From Mycobacteriaceae bacterium (lineage in GTDB: Bacteria > Actinomycetota > Actinomycetes > Mycobacteriales > Mycobacteriaceae): a DNA stretch of 64,000 nucleotides. How positions within the stretch are numbered: the first letter of the stretch is position 1; each line of letters begins with the position of its first letter. The translations under genes and the position numbers were made by a program. The notes below the pieces were generated by a model. It saw only the letters and a program-made list of their open reading frames with translations, did not search any database and was not told where the DNA came from. Of the stretch, positions 54,629-64,000 are shown piece by piece. The stretch spans positions 54,861-118,860 of the forward strand of contig JAFARC010000068.1 in assembly GCA_019245755.1 (NCBI GenBank), in the 5' to 3' direction.

Positions 54629-55558
54629 CTACGGATGGTAGCTGCGGGGACCGGGGCGGCCAGTCCTGGTCTGCTGGGGCCGACGGATCGGCTCGGGCCG
54701 GGGTTGTTCGCGCTGGCCTGTCTCGGGGGCGTGGCCTGACTGGGGGACGCCGCCGGGCTCGGGGGCCCCGCCAGGTTCGGGGATGCGGTGGGTGGCCTCG
54801 GGGATGCGGTGGGTGGCTTCGGGGATGCGGTGGGTGGCCTCGGGGATGCGGTGGGCGGCCTCGGAACGGCCGGGCGGCAACTCCGCCGGAGGGGCCAGCG
54901 GACGACCGGGTGAGCCGTTGCGGCGGGTCGCGGACTGGCCGATCGCCTGGGGAAGGGGAGGCAGCACGCGCAGCAGGTCGTTGAACTGCCGCACCGCGCG
55001 CAACCCTTCGTCCCATTCGGCCCGCGTGCTGGTGATCGGCATGCTGACCAGCGTCCAGTTCTGCTCGTTCCACATGATTTCCGCGCAGTCGGGGGCGGTG
55101 TGGGCGAATGTCACCATCCGCCGGTCGCACGCGCGGCGGGCCGCGTCGAGATTGGTGGAGTACACCATCCTCGGTCCGATCGCGCCGAGCAGCCACATGT
55201 CGTTTTCACGCGGTTCCTTGAGCCCCTTGAGCCGCAGATCCATCACGACGTTGGTGCCCACCTTGCGGTGCAGCGCGATGACCGTCGCGACGTCTTCCAG
55301 ATCGAAGATGTAGACGGCCTCGCCGCGGATCTGGCCCAGGACGACGTTGTGGGCGGTGATGTCCCCGACGGTGGACATCACCCCGCGTTGCCAGCGGCTG
55401 ACGATCTCCGCCGATTCCGGCTCGTAGTCAAAGCCATGTGACCGTGCCCACGACCTGCGGCGCCGACCCCGGCCGCGTCGACGATCGATGTCGACGTACA
55501 GCAACACCGCCGCGCTGACGAAGCACAGCGCGGACAGCGTGAACCAGAACGGGACCAT
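54629..55558 (-). CDS. ttfA: TtfA: trehalose monomycolate transport factor A
   Basis: 309 residues. A single N-terminal membrane helix, '[21 protein letters not shown]' (4-24), is followed by a basic stretch, a ~180-residue cytoplasmic domain and a low-complexity tail. It matches Rv0383c/TtfA, which binds MmpL3 and is needed for trehalose monomycolate export in mycobacteria. The tail (after residue ~205) is expanded with four tandem heptad-like units of the form Glu-Ala-Thr-His-Arg-Ile-Pro, encoded by a 21-bp repeat. The tail is dispensable-looking and varies between species. It follows clpB by 80 bp. Confidence 0.92.
   Translation of the reverse strand: MVPFWFTLSALCFVSAAVLLYVDIDRRRGRGRRRRSWARSHGFDYEPESAEIVSRWQRGVMSTVGDITAHNVVLGQIRGEAVYIFDLEDVATVIALHRKVGTNVVMDLRLKGLKEPRENDMWLLGAIGPRMVYSTNLDAARRACDRRMVTFAHTAPDCAEIMWNEQNWTLVSMPITSTRAEWDEGLRAVRQFNDLLRVLPPLPQAIGQSATRRNGSPGRPLAPPAELPPGRSEAAHRIPEATHRIPEATHRIPEATHRIPEPGGAPEPGGVPQSGHAPETGQREQPRPEPIRRPQQTRTGRPGPRSYHP
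54778..54861. repeat. Four tandem 21-bp repeats in the ttfA tail
   Basis: Four copies, 54778-54798, 54799-54819, 54820-54840 and 54841-54861. They differ by one base each in copies 2 and 4. They encode the repeated seven-residue unit Glu-Ala-Thr/Ala-His-Arg-Ile-Pro. The length is a multiple of three, so slippage changes tail length without breaking the frame. Confidence 0.95.
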
Positions 55559-55638
55559 CAGTCGTAGCCTATCTGCTGCGTCGAGCCAACCCTGAACTCC
55601 AGCAGGTCACAACCCCGTATCACCGGTCCGACGGGTGA

Positions 55639-58185
<2,547 letters not shown>

Positions 58186-58235
58186 GACACCTCCGATTCT
58201 CTAGGTCTGGGTGAAAAGTCCTTGTCGCTATATCC

Positions 58236-58262
58236 AACGTCGGTGGAGGTTGAGTCTGTTCC
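58236..58262 (-). promoter_or_regulatory. SigH/SigE-type promoter of clpB
   Basis: On the minus strand GGAAC (58262-58258) is followed, after 18 bp, by CGTT (58239-58236). This fits the GGAAC/CGTT consensus of SigH-controlled promoters in mycobacteria. A transcript would start roughly 40-50 bp before the clpB ATG. Its -35 lies inside the HAIR spacer. Confidence 0.6.
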
Positions 58263-58269
58263 ACTCAAC
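58249..58269. promoter_or_regulatory. HAIR element (HspR binding site) upstream of clpB
   Basis: GTTGAGT-N7-ACTCAAC, a perfect inverted repeat with a 7-bp spacer. It is one base per arm from the HspR consensus CTTGAGT-N7-ACTCAAG. HspR represses clpB, dnaK and acr2 in mycobacteria. It overlaps the -35 of the SigH-like promoter. Confidence 0.85.
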
Positions 58270-58315
58270 TTTAACCAATTTCCGGCTCACTGCGCGGCTG
58301 GCGACCCGCGACCGG

Positions 58316-59863
58316 CTAGCGACCAAGCCGGCGCCGCCAATCTCGCGCGTCGAGCAAGCGGGCCAGCGCCAGCTGCAATCTGCCCTTGGCGCGGGTGTAG
58401 GGGTACCAATTCACATCTTTCTTGCCTGCGACCCGGTCGGCAACGATGCTCTTGGTCCGGCAGTACTTTCGGATGCCATCCGCCCCACCGGAGCGCGCGC
58501 CGAGCCCGGAGTCGTTCCAGCCGCCAAACGGCACCGGGAGCTGCATGACGCCCAAGATGACGTTGTTGATGTGCACAAGCCCGGTGTTCATCCGCCGGGC
58601 CAGTGCCATCGCCTTCTGCTTGTCCCGCGTCCACACGCTGCCCGAAAGCCCCAACCGTGAGTCGTTGGCCTTCTCGATCGCCTCGCCGGCGTCACGCACC
58701 CTCATCACCGGCAAAGTCGGCCCGAACGTCTCCTCCCGCATGCAGTCCATCCCGTGGTCGACGTCGACCATCACCGTCGGCTCGTAGAAAAGGTCGTCGC
58801 CGCGCGCCTTGCCACCGGTGAGGACCTTGGCGCCCTTGCTCACCGCGTCGTCGACATGGCGGGAGACGATGTCCAACTGCTGCCTGGTCGCCATCGCTCC
58901 GACATCGGACGAGTAGTGCTTGTCGGCGTCCATCCCCTGACGCAGCTGCGAGGTCCTCGACACCAATTTCTGAACGAATTCCTCGTAGGCGGGTTCTTCG
59001 ACGTAAACGCGTTCAACCGAGATGCACACCTGGCCTGCGTTGAAGAATCCGCCCCACAGGGCGCCTTCGACCGCCCTGTCGATGTCGGCGTCGGCGCAGA
59101 CGATCATCGCGTCCTTACCGCCGAGCTCCAGGCTGCACGGGATGAGCCGCTGAGCCGCGGCGAGGGCCACCTTCCTGCCGGTGCCACCGGAACCGGTGAA
59201 CATCACGAAGTCAACGAGATCGACTAGAGCCGAGCCGGTTTCGCCGAATCCGTAGACGGCGTCGAGCACATCCGGCGCGCCGATCTCCTGCCAGCCGCCG
59301 ACCGCTGCCTGCCACACCAGCGGCGTGAATTCCGACGGCTTGGACAGCACCGCGCAACCGGCCATCAACGCCGCCGGGATGTCCAGCAACGGCACCGAGA
59401 GTGGGCCATTCCACGGTGTGATGACGCCGACGAGCGGGTATGGCTCGTAGGTCACCTTCAGCTTCTTGACGGCGTTGGCCAGCCCCACCGGCCGGACGTC
59501 CTGGTCGGCAAGGAACTGCGCCGAATTCTCGGCCCAATAGGTGATGATTCCGGTCGAGGCGATCTCAGGGGCCGTGTCTCCCCACGACTTGCCGGATTCT
59601 TGCTGGACGAGGCACACGAGCTCGTTTTCGTGGTCAAGCATCCAGTCGCGCCATCGACCAAGCCACCTGGCACGGCCGAAGGTGCCCATCGCTTTCCACT
59701 CCGGTTGTGCAGCACGCAGCCGCGCGGCGATGGCGTCGATCTCGGCGCGCGGCGTCACCGGCACACTGCCGACGACCTCGCCGGTCGCAGGACACTTCAC
59801 GACCACTGACGGCGGGGAAGTCCGTTGCGTCGATCCCGTTCGGATATCCGTCTGCGGTTGCAT
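58316..59863 (-). CDS. NAD(P)-dependent aldehyde dehydrogenase
   Basis: 515-residue ALDH-superfamily enzyme oxidising an aldehyde to an acid. The catalytic Glu is in LELGGKDAM, the nucleophilic Cys in 'NAGQVCISVERVYV', the coenzyme turn in FTGSGGTGRKV, and the conserved 'YEPTVMVDVDHGMDCMREETFGP' segment is present. It most resembles succinate-semialdehyde-type ALDHs, but the sequence around the substrate tunnel differs from GabD2, so I leave the substrate open. The ATG at 59863 is chosen because a GGAGGT ribosome-binding site sits 7 bp before it; a GTG three codons upstream is less likely. It ends 130 bp from the clpB start region. Confidence 0.88.
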   Translation of the reverse strand: MQPQTDIRTGSTQRTSPPSVVVKCPATGEVVGSVPVTPRAEIDAIAARLRAAQPEWKAMGTFGRARWLGRWRDWMLDHENELVCLVQQESGKSWGDTAPEIASTGIITYWAENSAQFLADQDVRPVGLANAVKKLKVTYEPYPLVGVITPWNGPLSVPLLDIPAALMAGCAVLSKPSEFTPLVWQAAVGGWQEIGAPDVLDAVYGFGETGSALVDLVDFVMFTGSGGTGRKVALAAAQRLIPCSLELGGKDAMIVCADADIDRAVEGALWGGFFNAGQVCISVERVYVEEPAYEEFVQKLVSRTSQLRQGMDADKHYSSDVGAMATRQQLDIVSRHVDDAVSKGAKVLTGGKARGDDLFYEPTVMVDVDHGMDCMREETFGPTLPVMRVRDAGEAIEKANDSRLGLSGSVWTRDKQKAMALARRMNTGLVHINNVILGVMQLPVPFGGWNDSGLGARSGGADGIRKYCRTKSIVADRVAGKKDVNWYPYTRAKGRLQLALARLLDARDWRRRLGR

Positions 59864-60019
59864 CGCGACCACCTCCAGGGGCGGGTGAACCCCTTCGGTG
59901 AACCCTAGTCAGCGCCGGCCTGCGCCGAGGCGAATCCGACGTTGCGGCGACGGTGCGCGGTGCTGCGCGGCACGCAACGAATCGCGCTGCCGGATGCACA
60001 CTGCGCATAAGGTCAGGCG

Positions 60020-60688
60020 ATGGCAGCAAGTTGGGGCGCGGTCCTGGCCGAACTCATCCCGCTAGCCCTGGTGATATCGCTGTCACCGCTGTCGATCATC
60101 CCTGCCGTCCTCGTTCTGCACTCGCCGCGGCCCCGACCGGCGGGGCTGGCGTACCTGTTCGGATGGCTGCTGGCCATCGCCGTGCTGACCGCGATCTTCG
60201 TCGAGGTGTCCGGGCTGTTGGGGGGATTTCACAACCCGCCCAGGTGGGCGTCGTGGCTGCGCATCGTGGTGGGCGCGGCGCTGATCGTCTTCGGCATCTT
60301 CCGGTTGCTGACTCGGCACAGGTCGGCACACTCGCCGGCGTGGATGCGCCGGATCAGCGACACCACACCGGTCAAGGCGGGCGCCACCGCGGCGGTGCTC
60401 GCCGTCGCCAACCCGAAGGTGCTGTTCATCTGTGTGGCAGCGGGCCTGGCGATCGGCACGGAAGGGCTCGGTCCGCTGCGGTCCTGGCTGGCCCTCTTGT
60501 GGTTCGTGCTGGTCGCCGGATCGTCAGTCGCGCTGCCGATCCTGGCCTACGCCGTGTTCAGCGACCGCCTCGACGACGCGCTGGCCCGGCTCAAGGACTG
60601 GATGGAGAAGCAGCATGCCGTACTGGTCGCGATCATCTTCATCGTGATCGGCCTCCTCGTGCTCTACAAAGGGATCCACGCGTTGTAG
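60020..60688 (+). CDS. GAP/LysE-type membrane protein
   Basis: 222 residues, six predicted membrane helices in the order seen in mycobacterial GAP (Sap) proteins and LysE/RhtB-like exporters. The N-terminal 'LALVISLSPLSIIPAVLVL' and the central 'AVLAVANPKVLFICVAAGLAI' with conserved Asn-Pro are the family marks. In M. smegmatis a GAP-like protein takes part in glycopeptidolipid transport; in slow growers related genes are of unknown substrate. A single gene, well separated on both sides (156 bp upstream, 102 bp downstream). Confidence 0.85.
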   Translation: MAASWGAVLAELIPLALVISLSPLSIIPAVLVLHSPRPRPAGLAYLFGWLLAIAVLTAIFVEVSGLLGGFHNPPRWASWLRIVVGAALIVFGIFRLLTRHRSAHSPAWMRRISDTTPVKAGATAAVLAVANPKVLFICVAAGLAIGTEGLGPLRSWLALLWFVLVAGSSVALPILAYAVFSDRLDDALARLKDWMEKQHAVLVAIIFIVIGLLVLYKGIHAL

Positions 60689-60790
60689 CGAATCGGGCCG
60701 CGATTGTGATGCTGACCTGGTGGGTAGTGGCCGGGGCGGGCTGGTCCTGATCGCCGCGGTACGCCGCGGCCGCGCCTAAAATCAGCGGGC

Positions 60791-61954
60791 GTGGGACTCG
60801 AGGATCGCAGCGGACTGCGCACACTGCACGCCGCGATCGATCCGCGATTCGGCGGCGACGAGCTGATCCGGCGGTTCTATACCCGGTGGTTCGCCATCGA
60901 CGCATCCGTGCGTGACCTGTTCCCACCCGACATGAGCGGCCAGCGCGCCGCGTTCGGTCACGCACTGCGGTGGGTGCTCAACGAGCTGATCGCCCAGCGG
61001 GCCCAGGAACCGGTGTCGTTTCTCGCACAACTCGGCCGCGACCACCGAAAATACGGTGTCATACCCCGGCATTACCAGACCCTGCACGACGCGCTGTACA
61101 GCACACTGCGTCGTGAGCTGATCGACCAGTGGGATCCGACGCTGGACGAGACAGCCCGCGAAGCGCTGGCGTTGATCGTCGGGGTGATGAAGGGGGCCGC
61201 CGACGTCGACGCCGGACCGGCCTGGTGGGACGGCACGGTCGTGGAGCACCGGCGAGTCTCGCGCGACCTGGCGGTGGTACGGCTGCAACTCGACCGGCCG
61301 ATGGACTACTTTGCCGGCCAGTACATCAACGTCCACGTTCCGCAGTGTCCGAGGCGCTGGCGCTACCTCAGTCCGGCCGTACCCGCAGACCCCAACGGGA
61401 CCATCGAATTCCACGTCCGCTCGGTGCTCGGCGGCCTGGTCAGCACGGCGATCGTCGGTGAGACCCGGCCCGGGCAGCGATGGCGGCTGTCGAGCCCGCA
61501 CGGTGCGATGGAGGTCGACCGCGACGGCGGCGACGTGCTGATGGTCGCGGGCAGCACCGGGCTGGCTCCGCTGCGCGCCCTGATCATGGACCTGGCACGC
61601 CACGGCCGCAACCCGCGCGTGCACCTGTTCTTCGGGGCGCGCTACCCGTGCGAACTGTACGATCTGCGCACACTGTGGCACATCGCCGCGCAGAACCCGT
61701 GGCTAGTGGTCTCGCCGGTGTCGGAATACAACCAGGACCCGCCGTGGGCAGGCCAATACCCGGACGTACAGCCGCCGCGCGGGCTGAATGTGCGGCAGAC
61801 CGGAAGGCTGCCCGAAGTCGTGACCAAGTACGGTGCCTGGGGCGACCGGCAGATCCTGATCTGCGGAGGCCCACAGATGGTGGACGCGACCAAGGCTGCC
61901 CTGATCGCCAAAGGAGCGCCACCGGAACGCATTCAGCACGACCCCACGGCGTGA
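60791..61954 (+). CDS. Type II flavohaemoglobin (Rv0385-like)
   Basis: 387 residues: N-terminal globin domain (about 1-140) and C-terminal FAD/NAD(P) reductase domain. The proximal-His region is 'FLAQLGRDHRKYGVIPRHY'. The FAD motif is altered to 'WRYLSPAV' from the usual RxYS, and the pyridine-nucleotide motif reads GSTGLAPLRALI, ending 'ICGGPQMVDATKAAL'. These deviations are those reported for mycobacterial type II flavohaemoglobins such as Rv0385, which oxidise D-lactate and are not typical NO dioxygenases. In M. tuberculosis Rv0385 likewise lies just beyond clpB, supporting orthology. Confidence 0.9.
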   Translation: MGLEDRSGLRTLHAAIDPRFGGDELIRRFYTRWFAIDASVRDLFPPDMSGQRAAFGHALRWVLNELIAQRAQEPVSFLAQLGRDHRKYGVIPRHYQTLHDALYSTLRRELIDQWDPTLDETAREALALIVGVMKGAADVDAGPAWWDGTVVEHRRVSRDLAVVRLQLDRPMDYFAGQYINVHVPQCPRRWRYLSPAVPADPNGTIEFHVRSVLGGLVSTAIVGETRPGQRWRLSSPHGAMEVDRDGGDVLMVAGSTGLAPLRALIMDLARHGRNPRVHLFFGARYPCELYDLRTLWHIAAQNPWLVVSPVSEYNQDPPWAGQYPDVQPPRGLNVRQTGRLPEVVTKYGAWGDRQILICGGPQMVDATKAALIAKGAPPERIQHDPTA

Positions 61955-62038
61955 GGGCGACCGGCCGCGGTTCAGGCGACATCGGTCGTTACCGCGGGGC
62001 TTGAACTTCACCCACGCCGTCATGGCACCATCAACGTC

Positions 62039-62947
62039 ATGCCTGAGCTGCCCGTCGTGACGCTGACCGATCCGTCGTCGAAGCTGACCGCCCAATTCGT
62101 GCCCGGCGCTGGAATGATCGGGACGTCGCTTTCCGATGACGGCATAGAACTGCTTGGCCAGCGTCGCGGCCTGCGTGCGTACGTGACAACCGGCAAGACG
62201 ATGGGCATCCCGATCCTTTATCCGTGGGCAAACCGGCTCAGCGCGAACAACTACGCCGTCGAGGGCGGCATCGTCACCCTGGTGTCGGGGGTCGGCGGGG
62301 TCCGCACCGACGAACACGGGGTGCCGATCCACGGCATTCTGGCCGCCTATCCCGGCTGGCAGGTCACCGAGCAGACCGAGAACCGGTTGACCGCAGAACT
62401 CGACTTCGCGGCCATGCCGCGGCTGCTGGCCTACTTCCCGTATCCACACGTCCTCGCGTTGGACGTGGGGCTGGAAGATCACACGTTGACCGTGCGGACC
62501 ACCGTGCGCCCGACCACGGCCGCGGCGGTGCCGCTGTGCTTCGGCTTTCACCCCTACCTTCAGATCCCGGAGGTGCCACGCGCGCACTGGCAGATCGAAA
62601 CCCCCGCGATGCGCCACCTGCTGGTTGACGCATGGGGCTTGCCGACCGGCGCATCGCAGCCCCATCCAGCGGGCGCAGAGTTACTGCGCGACAAGGTGTT
62701 CGACAACGGCTACGACGAGGTGCCGCAGGCTGCGATGTTCGCGTTGTCCGGCGGCAGTCGGCGCATCGAGGTGGTCTTCGACGAGGGGTACCCGGCGGCG
62801 CAGATCTTCGCGCCGACCACCGACGACGTGGTCTGTTTCGAGCCGATGGCCGCGCCCACCGACGCACTGCGCCGCGGCAACTACCGGGTCGCCACGCGAG
62901 AAGAGCCGGCCAACGCCGTGTTCAGGATCCGGGTGATCAACGACTGA
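62039..62947 (+). CDS. Aldose 1-epimerase family protein
   Basis: 302 residues of the galactose-mutarotase fold. 'GIPILYPWANRLS' and 'IHGILAAYPG' (substrate-side Asn/Arg and His) are in the N-terminal half. 'GFHPYLQIPE' carries the catalytic-type His, and the general-base Glu is likely in 'CFEPMAAPTDALR'. It interconverts alpha- and beta-anomers of hexoses; the exact sugar is unknown. A SnoaL-like pseudogene follows 9 bp after the stop. Confidence 0.87.
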   Translation: MPELPVVTLTDPSSKLTAQFVPGAGMIGTSLSDDGIELLGQRRGLRAYVTTGKTMGIPILYPWANRLSANNYAVEGGIVTLVSGVGGVRTDEHGVPIHGILAAYPGWQVTEQTENRLTAELDFAAMPRLLAYFPYPHVLALDVGLEDHTLTVRTTVRPTTAAAVPLCFGFHPYLQIPEVPRAHWQIETPAMRHLLVDAWGLPTGASQPHPAGAELLRDKVFDNGYDEVPQAAMFALSGGSRRIEVVFDEGYPAAQIFAPTTDDVVCFEPMAAPTDALRRGNYRVATREEPANAVFRIRVIND

Positions 62948-62956
62948 GGTAGCGAC

Positions 62957-63150
62957 ATGTCAGCGCCCACCGCCGAGGAGATCCGCGCCGCGATCGAGCG
63001 GCACGTCGAACTGTGGACTGAAAGCGGGTCGTGCCGGGCGAGCTCACAGTGGAGGACCCCGTGGGCACGCCCGTTAACGGGGGCGGGACGTCATGAGCGA
63101 TGTGTGGGACGCCTCACCCAACAGCGACCGGAAGTTGGGTATCGGCATTG
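62957..63150 (+). pseudogene. Frameshifted SnoaL-like (NTF2-fold) gene fragment
   Basis: The family's sequence can be followed through all three plus frames. The first runs from the ATG, 'MSAPTAEEIRAAIERHVELW'. The second starts near 63031 with VPGELTVEDPVGTPVN. The third starts near 63084 with RDVMSDVWDASPNSDRK. The ~15 residues normally found after the first piece are missing, pointing to an out-of-frame deletion there and a further shift at ~63080. Downstream the homology fades. It is a decaying relic and no functional product is expected. Confidence 0.8.
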
Positions 63151-63214
63151 CAGGGACATCAAGGTGGTGGGTGTTTAGACCGCGGGGGGATACTGCCCGT
63201 AGAAACTTCGGAAG

Positions 63215-63433
63215 TCACCGCCGTCCATATCGGGGTTCGTAGTCGGCGTGGGCGTCCAGCTCGACATGCGGCGGTAGCGGAGTTGGTTCTGCCGCCTCGG
63301 CGTAGCGGCACAGGTAGAAAACGCCGACGCCGGCCAATGTTGCCAGCGCGAGGAACAGCCACCCAACGCGGCCACAAAACGGTGCCGAAAAGGACACCGA
63401 CACCTCACAGAACCGGGGTGCCACTCCGGCCAC
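63215..63433 (-). CDS. Candidate small single-pass membrane protein
   Basis: Frame of up to 72 residues with one strong hydrophobic helix ('VGWLFLALATLAGVGVFYLC') followed by a hydrophilic, acidic/His tail. A GTG at 63397, preceded by a GAGG site, would give a 60-residue protein and is the better start. No family recognised. It may be real, but the flanking DNA is decayed. Confidence 0.35.
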   Translation of the reverse strand: MAGVAPRFCEVSVSFSAPFCGRVGWLFLALATLAGVGVFYLCRYAEAAEPTPLPPHVELDAHADYEPRYGRR

Positions 63434-63582
63434 GACCGCTACATCAGGCGAAGCTCGGGTCCGGCGAGCCGGGCCACTACATCGACTTTCGGATACTCCC
63501 GCAACGCGAAAAAACTCACTGGTCGATTAGCCCCGGCGTATCGCACAAGAATTGGGTTACGTCTGAGCTACGAAACGGAGCG

Positions 63583-63612
63583 CCTCTAAGAGGTTTTCGT
63601 ACTACGTACGAA
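63583..63612. repeat. Two adjacent short palindromes in a low-GC patch
   Basis: CCTCT-A-AGAGG (63583-63593) is followed by TTTT. Three bases further on lies the perfect inverted repeat TTCGTAC-TAC-GTACGAA (63596-63612). The second looks like an operator or a recombinase half-site pair; the first is too short a hairpin for a confident terminator. Confidence 0.5.
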
Positions 63613-63796
63613 TAACTGCGAACCTGGAGAGCGCTCGGGGAAGCCGGCGGGCCTTAGGAGGGTCCAACCGGATGAGGGCTGGTCCATCGAGCAGGCTCCA
63701 GCCATACGTGAGCGCTGGCCGGCGGGTGGTGGTGCCGCAGTCGCACCGCCACGTCAGCTGCCGCCCGCAGGAGCGCCCGACTGTGCCGACCAGCAC
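63602..63796 (-). CDS. Possible 64-codon open frame, in frame after the TAG of the repeat gene
   Basis: Basic, Cys-containing frame ('GRSCGRQLTWRCDCG' with a CxxxxxxxCxC spacing). It lies in the same minus-strand phase as the Thr/Glu repeat gene that stops at 63821, with no other stop codon between them. It could be the lost C-terminus of that gene or a chance GC-rich frame. No ribosome-binding site seen. Confidence 0.2.
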   Translation of the reverse strand: MLVGTVGRSCGRQLTWRCDCGTTTRRPALTYGWSLLDGPALIRLDPPKARRLPRALSRFAVIRT

Positions 63797-63820
63797 CCAG
63801 CGGGGCCACCGGATGAAATC

Positions 63821-64000
63821 CTAGCGAGGGAAGTTCTCGGTCGTGCGGGTCTCGCTCGGCTCGGTCGTGTGCGTCTCGGTCGTGCGGGTCTCGCTCGGCT
63901 CGGTCGTGTGCGTCTCAGTCGTGCGGGTCTCGCTCGGCTCGGTCGTATGCGTCTCGGTCGTATGCGTCTCAGTCGTGCGGGTCTCGCTCGGCTCGGTCGT
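63821..64000 (-). CDS. C-terminal part of a Thr/Glu-repeat protein, cut by the right edge
   Basis: Minus-strand frame entering from beyond the window and ending at TAG (63821-63823), 59 codons visible. The residues are built from two units, TTETH and TTEPSETR, alternating in various orders and ending TTENFPR. Such a low-complexity Thr/Glu/Pro-rich tail resembles disordered or glycosylated C-termini of exported proteins. The body of the protein lies outside the window, so its family cannot be named. Confidence 0.6.
   Translation of the reverse strand, partial: TTEPSETRTTETHTTETHTTEPSETRTTETHTTEPSETRTTETHTTEPSETRTTENFPR
63834..64000. repeat. Tandem 15- and 24-bp repeats encoding the Thr/Glu tail
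   Basis: On the plus strand the DNA is a string of units of type CGGTCGTGTGCGTCT and their longer relatives with an inserted GGTCTCGCTCGG. All are in multiples of three, so the reading frame is kept. Single C/T and A/G changes distinguish copies. The repeat continues past the window end. Confidence 0.85.

Larger units (their letters stand above)
63179..63820. other. Gene-poor, lower-GC stretch
   Basis: About 640 bp without a convincing protein gene. The part from roughly 63440 to 63620 has visibly lower GC than the surroundings, contains short palindromes and no ribosome-binding site. Two minus-strand frames (listed separately) are the only coding candidates. The mixture of gene remnant, low GC and repeats suggests old recombination or mobile-element activity. 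Confidence 0.5.

Noticed and set aside
58316..59863. Calling the aldehyde dehydrogenase GabD2
   Set aside because: Length is similar, but large stretches differ from the GabD2 sequence as I remember it. Only the ALDH superfamily is supported.
63583..63597. Intrinsic terminator CCTCTAAGAGG-TTTT
   Set aside because: The stem is at most 4-5 bp with a 1-3 base loop, too weak to support, and no gene ends upstream on the plus strand.
63834..64000. CRISPR-like appearance of the repeats at the right edge
   Set aside because: Units are contiguous, of 15 and 24 bp, with no unique spacers, and they encode a consistent Thr/Glu-rich peptide.

Overview
The window is high-GC actinobacterial DNA and almost certainly comes from a Mycobacterium. 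It carries the mycobacterial set fgd1 (F420-dependent glucose-6-phosphate dehydrogenase), the glnX-glnH-pknG operon, lpqL, thiOSG/thiE, ttfA, the clpB region, a carbon monoxide dehydrogenase cluster and a type II flavohaemoglobin. Gene order follows M. tuberculosis as I remember it (Rv0418 to Rv0356 and Rv0385), but in two blocks of opposite orientation. The species cannot be fixed from this sequence alone.

Left part (1-7.8 kb): accessory envelope and redox genes. These are a proline-rich protein tail, an LCP-family cell-wall ligase, a PepA-like serine protease, a DUF2254 membrane protein, a flavin monooxygenase, a small membrane protein, a PadR regulator and a zinc alcohol dehydrogenase. 7.8-14.3 kb: thiamine block. 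A TPP riboswitch heads thiO-thiS-thiG, continuing into an SGNH hydrolase and possibly ami1 and lpqL; thiE diverges, and mutT3 converges on thiE. 14.3-18.9 kb: the glnX-glnH-pknG amino-acid sensing operon, with overlapping start/stop codons. 18.9-24 kb: the fgd1-pta-ackA operon, and a divergent metallo-beta-lactamase-fold hydrolase.

24-31.6 kb: a decayed GNAT gene, a short-chain dehydrogenase converging on a large ATP-binding LuxR regulator, then the purT-rhodanese-metZ operon and an unassigned membrane protein. The latter sits at the junction between the two synteny blocks. 31.6-39.2 kb: thioesterase-like gene-purA, a DUF gene, a site-2-type protease, a cation diffusion facilitator with a striking palindrome over its promoter, DUF3151, a membrane protein, fba and a DedA protein.

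39.2-48 kb: the form I CO dehydrogenase operon coxM-S-L-XdhC/YHS-(mocA remnant)-coxD-G-E, with a divergent LysR regulator. The Mo-cofactor cytidylyltransferase gene has been reduced to 39-47 codons beside a perfect 24-bp tandem duplication. 48-58.3 kb: a compact minus-strand run ttfA-SDR-pyrE-SDR-lipoprotein-SpoU methyltransferase-GH76-NhaA/DsbA, preceded by clpB, whose promoter has an HspR-type HAIR element overlapping a SigH-type promoter.

58.3-64 kb: aldehyde dehydrogenase, GAP-family membrane protein, type II flavohaemoglobin, aldose epimerase, a three-frame SnoaL-like pseudogene, a lower-GC gene-poor stretch with palindromes, and the Thr/Glu-repeat tail of a gene running off the right edge. 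No rRNA, tRNA, CRISPR array or intact insertion sequence was seen. Homologue names and lengths are from memory of the families; no search was run.
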